DNA of 64,000 nucleotides from Skermanella sp. TT6. GTDB lineage: Bacteria; Pseudomonadota; Alphaproteobacteria; Azospirillales; Azospirillaceae. Position 1 is the first letter of the stretch, and every line of letters begins with the position of its first letter. Made by a program: the position numbers and the translations under genes. The stretch spans positions 51,001-115,000 of the forward strand of contig NZ_CP067420.1 of NCBI RefSeq assembly GCF_016653635.2, in the 5' to 3' direction. This document shows, in pieces, positions 29,837-37,354 of the stretch. The notes under the pieces were generated by a model. That model had not been told where the DNA came from. It saw nothing but the letters and a program-made list of their open reading frames with translations, and did not search any database.

Positions 29837-31729
29837 AGCGCCGGGAGACCGGCAAGGAGTAGCGGGTGAAAGTCCTGTACGGTGAAGGAGTAGCGATCCA
29901 CACCGGCCCCGAGTCATGCGGCGGCGGTCGTGAGGCCGACGGCGAAGCGTTGACAGGGGGGCGCATAGGCCAGCCATTGAGCCGCGTAAGAATCTCGATC
30001 CCGGATGCCGACAGGGTTCTGTGCCTGGAAGGCGATACGGCGGGGCGCGTCATGCGAGCACCCCGGCGGTCCGGCGTGGTCAGAGACCCTGGCATGTGCG
30101 GACGCTCCTCGAGCGGGAACCGGGAGATCTTCGGCGTGACCACGGGCCGATGGCCTGGCGGTCCGCACCGGGAAGGCGAGGAGCCGTAGCCGGTGATGCA
30201 CGCGCCGAAGAGGTCAGACCCATCCATAGTACCTGTGAAACCGGCGAACGCGGACGCGGAGCCGGTGGAGGGAAGGGGTGGGGCCGAGGGGAATGCGTCT
30301 CCGCCGCACACGGGCCGGGCTCAGGACCGGGCACCCGTGCTCTCGGGGCTGGAGCGCATACGTCAAGCGGCACGGGAGCGAAAGGAGGAGCGGTTCACCA
30401 CCCTTCTGACGCACGTGGATACCGACCTGCTGCGCTTTGCCTATCGGGCATTGAAGCGGGACGCGGCTCCGGGTGTGGACGGAATGACGTGGCGGGAGTA
30501 CGCGGAGGGGCTGGAGGAACGGCTGGCGGACCTGAAGGACCGCGTGCATTCCGGCCGCTACCGGGCGCATCCGTCACGCCGGCATCTCATCCCCAAGCCG
30601 GACGGCCGGATGCGGCCGCTCGGGATCGCGGCGCTGGAGGACAAGATCGTCCAGCGGGCGCTGGTGGAGGTGCTGAACGCCATCTACGAGGAAGACTTCC
30701 TCGGCTTCTCCTACGGCTTCCGGCCGGGACGGGGGCAGCACGACGCGCTCGACGCGTTGGCGGTGGCGATCGGCGAGTGCCGGGTGAACTGGATCCTGGA
30801 TGCAGACATCCGGGCGTTCTTCGACAGCATCGACCACATGTGGATGATGCGGTTCCTGGAACACCGGATCGGCGATGCCCGCGTCCTGCGGCTGATCCGC
30901 AAGTGGCTGACGGTCGGCGTGGTGGACGAGACGGGGAAACGGCAGCCGGCGACGGCCGGCAGCCCGCAAGGGGCGGTGGCATCGCCGCTGCTGGCCAACG
31001 TCTATCTCCACTACGTCTACGACCTGTGGGTCCGGCAGTGGCGCCAGCGCCACGCGACCGGGACCATGGCCGTGGTGCGCTACGCCGACGACACCGTCGT
31101 CGGGTTCGAGCACCGGTCGGACGCCGAGCGGTTCCTCGCGGACCTGCGGGAGCGCCTGGCGCGGTTCGCCCTGGAACTGAACGCCGACAAGACCCGCCTG
31201 ATCGAGTTCGGCCGGCAGGCAGCTGCCGACCGGGCCAGGCGCGGCGCGGGCAAACCGGAGACCTTCGACTTCCTGGGCTTCACCCACATCTGTGGGCGGT
31301 CCCGGCGTGGCGGCTTCCTGCTGAAACGCCAGACCCGGCGCCAGCGCAAGCAGGCCAAGCTCAAGGAAATCAAGGAGGAACTCCGGCGACGCCGGCACCA
31401 GGGCATCCCGGAGCAAGGCCGGTGGCTGGGACAGGTGATGAGCGGCTTCTACGCCTACTTCGCCGTCCCGACCAACTACCGGGCCCTTGCCAACCTGCGC
31501 TACCATGTCGGCGTCCTGTGGATGAGGGCGCTGCGCCGGCGCAGCCAGAAGGACAAGACACCGTGGGAAAGCTCACGCGCCTTGCCGATCACTGGCTGCC
31601 ACGGCCGCGCATCATCCATCCCTGGCCCGGAAACCGCTTTCGCGTCAAACACCCAAGGTGGGAGCCGGATGCCTTAATCGGGCACGTCCGGTTCTGTGCG
31701 GGGGGCGCCCGGTAACGGGCGTCCCTACC
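29837..31729 (+). mobile_element. Group II intron with encoded reverse transcriptase/maturase
   Basis: The 5' part (29837-30192) is a structured, non-coding domain I region containing GGGTGAAAGTCCTGTACGG and CACCGGCCCCGAGTCATGC, typical of group II introns. The 3' end shows a clear domain V, GAGCCGGATGCC to CACGTCCGGTTC (31662-31694), and a domain VI stem GGGCGCCCGGTAACGGGCGTCC with a bulged A, ending CTACC. Between them is the maturase gene, whose stop codon lies inside domain V. The exact 5' boundary is uncertain by several bases. The intron sits between arms of a dispersed palindromic repeat. Confidence 0.87.
30196..31677 (+). CDS. ltrA: Group II intron reverse transcriptase/maturase, C-terminus out of frame
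   Basis: About 490 residues from ATG 30196 (a GTG at 30193 is also possible). Reverse transcriptase blocks are intact: HLIPKPDGRMRPLGIAALED, YGFRPGRGQHDALDAL, ILDADIRAFFDSIDH, GSPQGAVASPLLANVYLHY and the catalytic YADD (about 296-299). The maturase X domain (WLGQVMSGFYAYFAVPTNYR to LWMRALRRRSQKDK) is present. After TPWE the conserved D-domain sequence LTRLADHWLPRPRIIHPWP is found only in another frame, so a one-base loss near 31567-31570 has scrambled the DNA-binding tail. No HNH endonuclease domain is present. Mobility is therefore doubtful. Confidence 0.87.
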   Translation: MHAPKRSDPSIVPVKPANADAEPVEGRGGAEGNASPPHTGRAQDRAPVLSGLERIRQAARERKEERFTTLLTHVDTDLLRFAYRALKRDAAPGVDGMTWREYAEGLEERLADLKDRVHSGRYRAHPSRRHLIPKPDGRMRPLGIAALEDKIVQRALVEVLNAIYEEDFLGFSYGFRPGRGQHDALDALAVAIGECRVNWILDADIRAFFDSIDHMWMMRFLEHRIGDARVLRLIRKWLTVGVVDETGKRQPATAGSPQGAVASPLLANVYLHYVYDLWVRQWRQRHATGTMAVVRYADDTVVGFEHRSDAERFLADLRERLARFALELNADKTRLIEFGRQAAADRARRGAGKPETFDFLGFTHICGRSRRGGFLLKRQTRRQRKQAKLKEIKEELRRRRHQGIPEQGRWLGQVMSGFYAYFAVPTNYRALANLRYHVGVLWMRALRRRSQKDKTPWESSRALPITGCHGRASSIPGPETAFASNTQGGSRMP

Positions 31730-31750
31730 GCGATTAATTGTCAATATACT

Positions 31751-31780
31751 ATCTGTGTCCATCTGCGTTCATCTGTGGCC
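31751..31780 (+). repeat. Right arm of the repeat pair flanking the group II intron (three 10-bp units)
   Basis: Three 10-base units, ATCTGTGTCC, ATCTGCGTTC and ATCTGTGGCC, form the right-hand inverted partner of 29808-29836. The next ~20 bases (AAATCTC to CCCGCTCCAG) resemble the sequence at 29759-29780 on the left side, so a larger direct repeat brackets the intron. Confidence 0.72.
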
Positions 31781-31808
31781 AAATCTCTTCCCCCCGCTCC
31801 AGCGTCTT

Positions 31809-32480
31809 CTATGGCAGGCCGAACCGGGCGATGATCCGGAACGGGGCGTCGCGGGTGTCCTGCTTGAAGATGGACAGGGCGTCGATCACCAGCGGGTCCG
31901 GGGTGAAGGGTGCCACCGCCGGTTCCAGCAGGCTCCTGGCGGCGGTCCTGGCATCGTCGTTCAGGCTGCCGGTCAGGGTCATGTGGAAGCGGAACTCCTC
32001 GAAGACATAGGGATAGCCCCAATGCCGGAGATAATCGTCCTGGCGCGGCGTCAGCCCATGGGCGCGGCGCTTTTCCAGATCGGACGCCGGCGGCGGGGCG
32101 CGGAACGGGTCGAAGGCGCGCACGCACTCGGCGGCGAACTCGTCCAGAGCCTCCGACGGGGCTGAGGGGATCAGGGCAAGGAAACGGCCCAACTCCGCCA
32201 ACCGGAGGGAGGGGGCGGTGAAGCGGGTATGGCCAGCGGCGAAGTCAGCGGCCGCCGCCAGCAGTTCCGCCTCGTCCCGGCCCGGGGCCAGCGCCATGGG
32301 CGGCTTGAGGGTGGCGTGGAACCCATAGCGGCGCGGATCGGCGGTCCAGTCCGGGGACACGCCGTCCGGCGGATCGAGGGTTTCGCCCGTCGCCGCGTCG
32401 CGGCCGAGCCAGCGGCTGGCGAATTTCCACAGGGCGCTGTCCGGGGGCGGGGCGAAGTAAAGGGCGTAGCGGGCGGTCAT
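31809..32480 (-). CDS. DUF1045 protein (2H-phosphodiesterase-like)
   Basis: The 223-residue protein has the two H-x-T motifs of the 2H phosphodiesterase superfamily, GFHATLKPP (near residue 53) and FRFHMTLTG (near 168), with the family opening RYALYFAPPPDSALW. DUF1045 proteins are usually found with phosphonate (phn) genes. Here the gene is translationally coupled (ATGA overlap) to the last gene of the polyketide cassette, 11 kb from phnF/phnM. It is the last gene of the minus-strand operon that begins at 40487. Its substrate is unknown. Confidence 0.88.
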   Translation of the reverse strand: MTARYALYFAPPPDSALWKFASRWLGRDAATGETLDPPDGVSPDWTADPRRYGFHATLKPPMALAPGRDEAELLAAAADFAAGHTRFTAPSLRLAELGRFLALIPSAPSEALDEFAAECVRAFDPFRAPPPASDLEKRRAHGLTPRQDDYLRHWGYPYVFEEFRFHMTLTGSLNDDARTAARSLLEPAVAPFTPDPLVIDALSIFKQDTRDAPFRIIARFGLP

Positions 32481-33580
32481 GGGATCGCTTGCTGGGGAAC
32501 GCGGGTAGCATATGCTATCGCCTTCAGCAGTCCCGGCACCAGCCTGACGGTACCGGCCGCGATCCCCTGGAGCGCCGGGCGGCGGATCGCCTGGGCAAGC
32601 AGCGTGGCGGTGCGGATCTGCCCGGCGAAAGCCGATCCGTCGAGCGGCGCCTGCCCGGCGAGCACCCGGTCGGACGCCAGGAAGGCCGAGTGGAGGGCGA
32701 TCGCCATGCCGTCGCCGCAGAAGGACGGGATCACCGCGAGCTGGTCGCCCAGCCGGTGCAGCCGCCGGGACGCGGTGTCGCCCCGATGCACGAAGCCATA
32801 GGGAATGCCGTAGATCGACAGCGGGCGCTCCCAGCAGGTCGTGGCGCCGGCCAGCCGGGCCGCGAAGGCGGGGGACTCCTCGCAAAGATGATCCAGCAGC
32901 CTGTCCCACCGGCGCCCGACCCGGTCATGGACCGGCTTGGCGACCACGAGGCACAGGTTGGCCCTTCCGTCCGCCGCCGGCTGCAAACCGGCATAGCCGC
33001 CGGGGAACAGCAGCACCTCCACATGCCCGGCGAGGCGTGCCGCCTGTTCCGGCGCCAGCGTCAGATACTGCTTGAACCCGATCAGGTCGTTGATGGAGCC
33101 GGGCGGCCGGCGGTGGCCGCGCAGGTCGTGCTTGCCGGTCGCGAGCAGCGCCGCCCGGGCGGCGACCGGGCCGTCCGCCTGGAGGGTGACGCGATCCTCG
33201 CCTTCGGCCAGGGAGCGGACCGCGACGCCGCGCCGGATCTCGGCGCCCCTGTCCGCCGCCGCCCGCAGCAGGGCTTCGTCCATCACCTCGCGCGACAGGC
33301 TGAAGGCCGGGAAAGGCAGGCGGGACGAGGACTCGGCCGAACCCCGGACCAGCCGGACGGAATGGATCGGCTGCGCGCCGAGGCGGAACAGGTCCAGGCC
33401 CAGCCGCTCCAGGTACGCGGCGGCCTCGACGCTGACGAACTCGCCGCAGACCTTGTGGTGCGGGCCGGCCTCCCGCTCGAACAGCACGACGGAGCGCCCG
33501 GCCTTCGCCAGCAGGCAGGCCGACGCGGCGCCGGCCGGCCCGCCGCCGACGATCACGGCGTCATGGATCGCGGAGTTCAT
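32477..33580 (-). CDS. FAD-dependent oxidoreductase of the geranylgeranyl-reductase type
   Basis: The 367-residue flavoprotein has an N-terminal Rossmann motif (AVIVGGGPAGAASACLLAKAG), the family stretch HKVCGEFVSVEAAAYLERLG and a C-terminal FAD-contact motif (PSFCGDGMAIALHSAFLA). Such GGR-like oxidoreductases accompany type III polyketide synthases and methyltransferases in many bacteria and may oxidise or hydroxylate the phenolic lipid. It overlaps the methyltransferase gene upstream and the DUF1045 gene downstream by four bases each, so all three are translationally coupled. Confidence 0.9.
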   Translation of the reverse strand: MNSAIHDAVIVGGGPAGAASACLLAKAGRSVVLFEREAGPHHKVCGEFVSVEAAAYLERLGLDLFRLGAQPIHSVRLVRGSAESSSRLPFPAFSLSREVMDEALLRAAADRGAEIRRGVAVRSLAEGEDRVTLQADGPVAARAALLATGKHDLRGHRRPPGSINDLIGFKQYLTLAPEQAARLAGHVEVLLFPGGYAGLQPAADGRANLCLVVAKPVHDRVGRRWDRLLDHLCEESPAFAARLAGATTCWERPLSIYGIPYGFVHRGDTASRRLHRLGDQLAVIPSFCGDGMAIALHSAFLASDRVLAGQAPLDGSAFAGQIRTATLLAQAIRRPALQGIAAGTVRLVPGLLKAIAYATRVPQQAIP

Positions 33581-34293
33581 TTGATCCGCCCGACGCCGTA
33601 GCGGAACGGCGTGAACCACTCGACCGAGACTTCTCCCGGCGCGAAGCCCGCCTCGGCGATCACGCGCTCCCAGTCGGCCCGGGTGAAGGCCCGCGCCACC
33701 GAGAGCGGGGCGTCGTGGACCACCAGCCGGTTGACCGGCAGCGTGGCCACCATCGCGCGGGCGAAGGCATGGGAGATCGCGTGGCGGTGCAGGTCGTTGC
33801 TGAACCAGCCGAGACCGGCACGATCCTCCATCCAGCGCAGGAAGCGGACGAGGGACTCGTCTTCCAGGTGGTGGGTGAACAGCGCGCTGATCACCACGTC
33901 GGCATGATGGCTCCCGGGCAGGTCGAAAAGATCGCCGACCCGATAGTCGATCCCGGCGTCCGGCGGTGTCGCCAGCCCGGCCGCCCGGGCGGACCAGGGG
34001 TTCAGGTCGACCCCGGACAGCTCGACCTCGACGCCGCGCCGGCCGGCCCAGCGGTGGATCTCCCGCAGCATGTCGCCATAACCGAAGCCGACGTCCAGGA
34101 TGCGCAGCCTGCTCCGCCCCGTCCGCTTCACCACCCGGTCGAGCCAGGTCAGGGTCGGGCGGTATGCCAGGGTACACAGGTTGATCCGGCGCAGGTCCCG
34201 CAGGCAGTGCTGGAACTCCTCGAAGCCGACTTCCTCCGTGTCCATCAGCTCCGGCCGGGTGCTCCGCCGGGATAGGTCGGTGGACGCGGTCAT
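33577..34293 (-). CDS. SAM-dependent methyltransferase of the type III PKS cassette
   Basis: The 238-residue protein has a class I methyltransferase domain: ILDVGFGYGDMLREIHRWA as the SAM loop, SGVDLNPWSARAA, and VISALFTHHLEDESLVRFL. The upstream helix region (EEFQHCLRDLRRINLCTLAYR) is typical of the methyltransferases paired with bacterial type III polyketide synthases, which often methylate the resorcinol or pyrone product. Start at ATG 34293 overlaps the PKS stop codon (ATGA), so expression is coupled. Confidence 0.9.
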   Translation of the reverse strand: MTASTDLSRRSTRPELMDTEEVGFEEFQHCLRDLRRINLCTLAYRPTLTWLDRVVKRTGRSRLRILDVGFGYGDMLREIHRWAGRRGVEVELSGVDLNPWSARAAGLATPPDAGIDYRVGDLFDLPGSHHADVVISALFTHHLEDESLVRFLRWMEDRAGLGWFSNDLHRHAISHAFARAMVATLPVNRLVVHDAPLSVARAFTRADWERVIAEAGFAPGEVSVEWFTPFRYGVGRIK

Positions 34294-35375
34294 GCCGCGG
34301 CGAGGCGGAACAGCATGCTTTCCGCCGTCAGCCCCGGCCCGAAGGCCATGGCGCAGCCCAGCCCGTTGCCGCCCATTCGGGTATCGCGGAAGCGGTCGAG
34401 CATGCGCTTCAGCACGAACATGACCGTCGCCGACGACATGTTGCCGTAGTCGCGCAGCACCGCCCGCGAGTCGGAGAGCTGGTCGCCCTTTCCCTCTATC
34501 GCCCCGGCGACGGCGTCCAGGATCGAGCGCCCGCCGGGATGGACCGCCCACAGTTCCACGTCGGACGGGCTGCGGCCCTGGAGGATCGACGGCAATGCGT
34601 CGGGAAGCCCCTGGCCGATGGTGCCGGGAACGGTCCCGGCCAGCCGCATGTCGAAGCCGTTGCGGCCGATATGCCAGGTGATCTGGTCGGCGCTGCCGGG
34701 GATCACCGTGGCCCGGAAACCCTGAAGCTCGATCCCGTCCGGCTCGGCGCTGACCAGGCAGGCGGAGCAGCCGTCGGCGAAGATCAGGAAGCTCAGGATC
34801 TCCTCGATGTCCGCGGTCTCCTGGAGGTGCAGGGTGCAGAGTTCCAGGTTGACGATCGCGACCTTCGAGCCGGGCTCGGACCGCACGATGTGCCGGGCCG
34901 CCTTCAGCGCGTTCATGGCGGCGTAGCAGCCCATGAAGCCGATGATGGTCCGCTCCACCGACGGGTCCAGGCCGAAGTGGCGCGCCAGCTCCAGGTCCAG
35001 GCCGGGGGCGTAGAAGCCGGTGCAGGACGTCACGATCAGGTGGGTGATCCCGTCGCGGTGCCGCTCGATCCCGGCGGCTTCCAGGCTGGCGGTGGCGAGG
35101 CCGAGCGCGTGCCGCTCGTAGAACTTCATCCGCGTGGCGGTGTCGGGAAAGGCGCCGCGCGTGAAGAAGCCGCCGGTATCCAGGACCTCCGGGTCGGGGT
35201 CCGGCTCGAAGAAGGAATAGCGGTGTTCGATCTGGCACCGCTCCGCCATCCGGCGGAACAGCTTTCGCAGGCGCTCGTCGGTCAGCAGGGCCGGGGCGTA
35301 GCTGACGAACTTGTCGTGGACGTCATGGGTTGGAACCGCGGTTCCGATCGCGTTGATGTAGGCGGCGGTAGGCAT
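34290..35375 (-). CDS. Type III polyketide synthase (chalcone/stilbene synthase family)
   Basis: Type III synthases extend an acyl-CoA starter with malonyl-CoA and cyclise the chain. The 361-residue protein has the full catalytic triad: Cys150 in GFMGCYAAMNALK, His279 in WAVHPGGRSI and Asn312 in DYGNMSSATVMF. The N-terminus (INAIGTAVPTHDVHDKF) is of the bacterial group that makes alkylresorcinols, alkylpyrones or related phenolic lipids rather than plant chalcones. It starts 54 bases after the glycosyltransferase gene and is coupled to the methyltransferase and oxidoreductase genes. The starter unit cannot be read from the sequence. Confidence 0.95.
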   Translation of the reverse strand: MPTAAYINAIGTAVPTHDVHDKFVSYAPALLTDERLRKLFRRMAERCQIEHRYSFFEPDPDPEVLDTGGFFTRGAFPDTATRMKFYERHALGLATASLEAAGIERHRDGITHLIVTSCTGFYAPGLDLELARHFGLDPSVERTIIGFMGCYAAMNALKAARHIVRSEPGSKVAIVNLELCTLHLQETADIEEILSFLIFADGCSACLVSAEPDGIELQGFRATVIPGSADQITWHIGRNGFDMRLAGTVPGTIGQGLPDALPSILQGRSPSDVELWAVHPGGRSILDAVAGAIEGKGDQLSDSRAVLRDYGNMSSATVMFVLKRMLDRFRDTRMGGNGLGCAMAFGPGLTAESMLFRLAAA

Positions 35376-35429
35376 CCGGGGCTCCGGTCAAACGGCATTT
35401 GCAGGTGCAACAGTCGGGCGGCCCGATCA

Positions 35430-36569
35430 TCATGATTCGCCCGTGGGATAAGCGCGCCCGCGCCAGGTGGAGGGCCGGCCGCGCAGCGAGGTCCACAGGG
35501 CCGACCACTGGATCGCCAGCATGATCGTGACGCCGACGGGATGCAGGAAGGCGCTGGCGATGCTCTGCTCGAAACGGAACGCCAGGGCGAGGCGGGTGCC
35601 GAGCGCCACGGCGATGCCGACGCAGGCCGGGAACAGCGCCTCGGGCGGGCCGTCGAACAGCAGCAGGCCCGGCAGCAGCAGGAACGGCAGGATATGGCCC
35701 CCGGCCAGCAGGGCGGTCCAGACCGGCAGCCCGACGGGGGTTGCCATCCCCTCGGTCGCGTTCTTGGTGAAGCCCTGCCAGACCTCGGTCCCGCTGCGGT
35801 ACATGCGGCAGGTGGCGATCTCGTCGGCGTCGAACAGCTCGGTATGGATGCCGGCGCGGCGGAAGGCGCGCGGCAGCTTGATCCCGTCGTGGAGCGACTG
35901 CTTGATCTCGGCATGACCGCCGGCGCGGGCATAGGCATCGGCGCGGGCGATGAAGAGCTGGCCGCATCCGGCTCCCAGCCCAGGCGCCCCGGACAGGCGC
36001 ATCCCGATGAAGGGCAGATAGCCCAGCAGCAGGAAATGGATCATCGGAATGACCAGCCGCTCCGGCCATGTCCCGGTTTCCTGGCGCGGGAAGCCGCTGG
36101 CCAGGCCTGCCGCGGGGTGCTTCGCCATGAACGCGGCCATGCGGGCGAGGCCATCGGGCGCCAGCCTCACGTCGGCATCGACGAAGACCAGCAGCGGATA
36201 TCGGGCCAGCTTCGCCAGATGCCAGCAGGCATGCTGCTTGCCCGACCACCCCGCGGGAAGGGCGGGGGCCTGCTCGACCCGCACGCGCGGGTCGCCGATG
36301 GCGCGCACCACGTCGGCCGTGCCGTCGGTGGAATGGTCGTCCAGCACGACCACCTCCAGGTCGACCCCGGCGCTCGCCAGCGCCGCCCGGACGGAAGCCT
36401 CGATCTTGTCCGCCTCGTTGCGCGCGGGGATCAGCACGGAAACGCCGGCCCGCCCTCCGCCTGGCGCCTGGCCGGACTTCGGCGGCGGGCGGTAGAGCAG
36501 CAGGTTCCACACCGTCATCACGGCCGGAATCATGGCGAGCCAGGCGCAGACCCAGGCGAAATTCTCCAT
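35430..36569 (-). CDS. GT2 glycosyltransferase of the carotenoid operon, CrtQ-like
   Basis: The 379-residue protein has an N-terminal membrane helix (AWVCAWLAMIPAVMTVWNLL), a GT2 catalytic domain with VLIPARNEADKIEASV, VVLDDHSTDGTADVV and the metal-binding DAD at 131-133, then several C-terminal membrane segments (about 270-350). This topology matches CrtQ of staphyloxanthin synthesis, which glucosylates a C30 carotenoic acid. Assignment as a carotenoid glycosyltransferase rests on the neighbours: it overlaps the acyltransferase gene by one base (TGATG) directly after two CrtI/CrtN-type genes. Confidence 0.87.
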   Translation of the reverse strand: MENFAWVCAWLAMIPAVMTVWNLLLYRPPPKSGQAPGGGRAGVSVLIPARNEADKIEASVRAALASAGVDLEVVVLDDHSTDGTADVVRAIGDPRVRVEQAPALPAGWSGKQHACWHLAKLARYPLLVFVDADVRLAPDGLARMAAFMAKHPAAGLASGFPRQETGTWPERLVIPMIHFLLLGYLPFIGMRLSGAPGLGAGCGQLFIARADAYARAGGHAEIKQSLHDGIKLPRAFRRAGIHTELFDADEIATCRMYRSGTEVWQGFTKNATEGMATPVGLPVWTALLAGGHILPFLLLPGLLLFDGPPEALFPACVGIAVALGTRLALAFRFEQSIASAFLHPVGVTIMLAIQWSALWTSLRGRPSTWRGRAYPTGES

Positions 36570-37354
36570 CACGGGTGATCCCTGCCGTGTTCGGGGTGGA
36601 AGCGTTCGCCGCGGGCCAGCGCCTTGGCGCGGCGCCACAGGTCGTAGACGCCGCCCACACCGGCGGCGCCCTTCATCAGCGGCTCGAAGCGGGCGGGATC
36701 GCGGGCCATGGAGTCGGCGGCGAGGGCGTCCATGGTTTCGGCCAGTGCCGATTCAAGGCGGGCCTGCCATTCCTCGACCGTGCCGCCGCCGCTCCGCATC
36801 ACCGGCCCGAAGCGGCACAGCGCCTCGGGCGTGCGCTCGTCCCAGAAGGGATATTCCAGCGCCAGCGGCACGACCGAGGCGCCCTCGACCCGGCGCGCCA
36901 GATGGGCGATGCCGGGGCGCAGGGAGACCGGCCGGATCCGGGCGTCGGTGAAGCTCCCCTCCGCCGTGATCCACAGCATGGTGCGGGGATCGTCCAGCAG
37001 CCCGGTGCAGACCTTCAGGAAGGTCGCCGCACCGCGCGGCGTGCCGGGCTCGATCCCGAACAGGCCGATCCGGCGCATGAAGCCGTACCGCTCCAGCGCC
37101 TTCGCCTCCATCGGGCCGTAGCCGAAGCGTCCGGGGAAGCGCAGCGTCGCCAGCACCATGAACATCGCCGGGTCCCACCACGAGGGATGGTTGGAACAGA
37201 CGATCACGGGCCGGTCGGGCGGAAGGTCGGGGAACGTGCCGCGCGCCAGCCGCACGCCGTGGAAGCGGCGCGCGACGTAGCGGCACATGTAGGGGCCGAA
37301 CAGCCGGACGATGCGGGGCGACCGTGCTGACCGCACCGCCTCGGCCGGCGTCAT
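36569..37354 (-). CDS. Lysophospholipid acyltransferase family protein, CrtO-like
   Basis: The 261-residue protein has the acyltransferase H-x4-D motif (CSNHPSWWDPAMF, His56 and Asp61) and the second block LWITAEGSFTDARIRPVSLRPGIAHLA, in which the usual FPEGTRS is replaced by TAEGSFT. In staphyloxanthin-type pathways an acyltransferase (CrtO) esterifies the sugar of the glycosyl carotenoid. Its placement between the desaturase and glycosyltransferase genes, with ATGA and TGATG overlaps on either side, supports that role. A general phospholipid acyltransferase is less likely here. Confidence 0.84.
   Translation of the reverse strand: MTPAEAVRSARSPRIVRLFGPYMCRYVARRFHGVRLARGTFPDLPPDRPVIVCSNHPSWWDPAMFMVLATLRFPGRFGYGPMEAKALERYGFMRRIGLFGIEPGTPRGAATFLKVCTGLLDDPRTMLWITAEGSFTDARIRPVSLRPGIAHLARRVEGASVVPLALEYPFWDERTPEALCRFGPVMRSGGGTVEEWQARLESALAETMDALAADSMARDPARFEPLMKGAAGVGGVYDLWRRAKALARGERFHPEHGRDHP

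Noticed and set aside
30021-31715. A 564-codon alternative frame through the intron as the true maturase
   Set aside because: Only its last part shows maturase sequence. The RT blocks and YADD motif are in the other frame, so this supports a frameshift and not a second gene.
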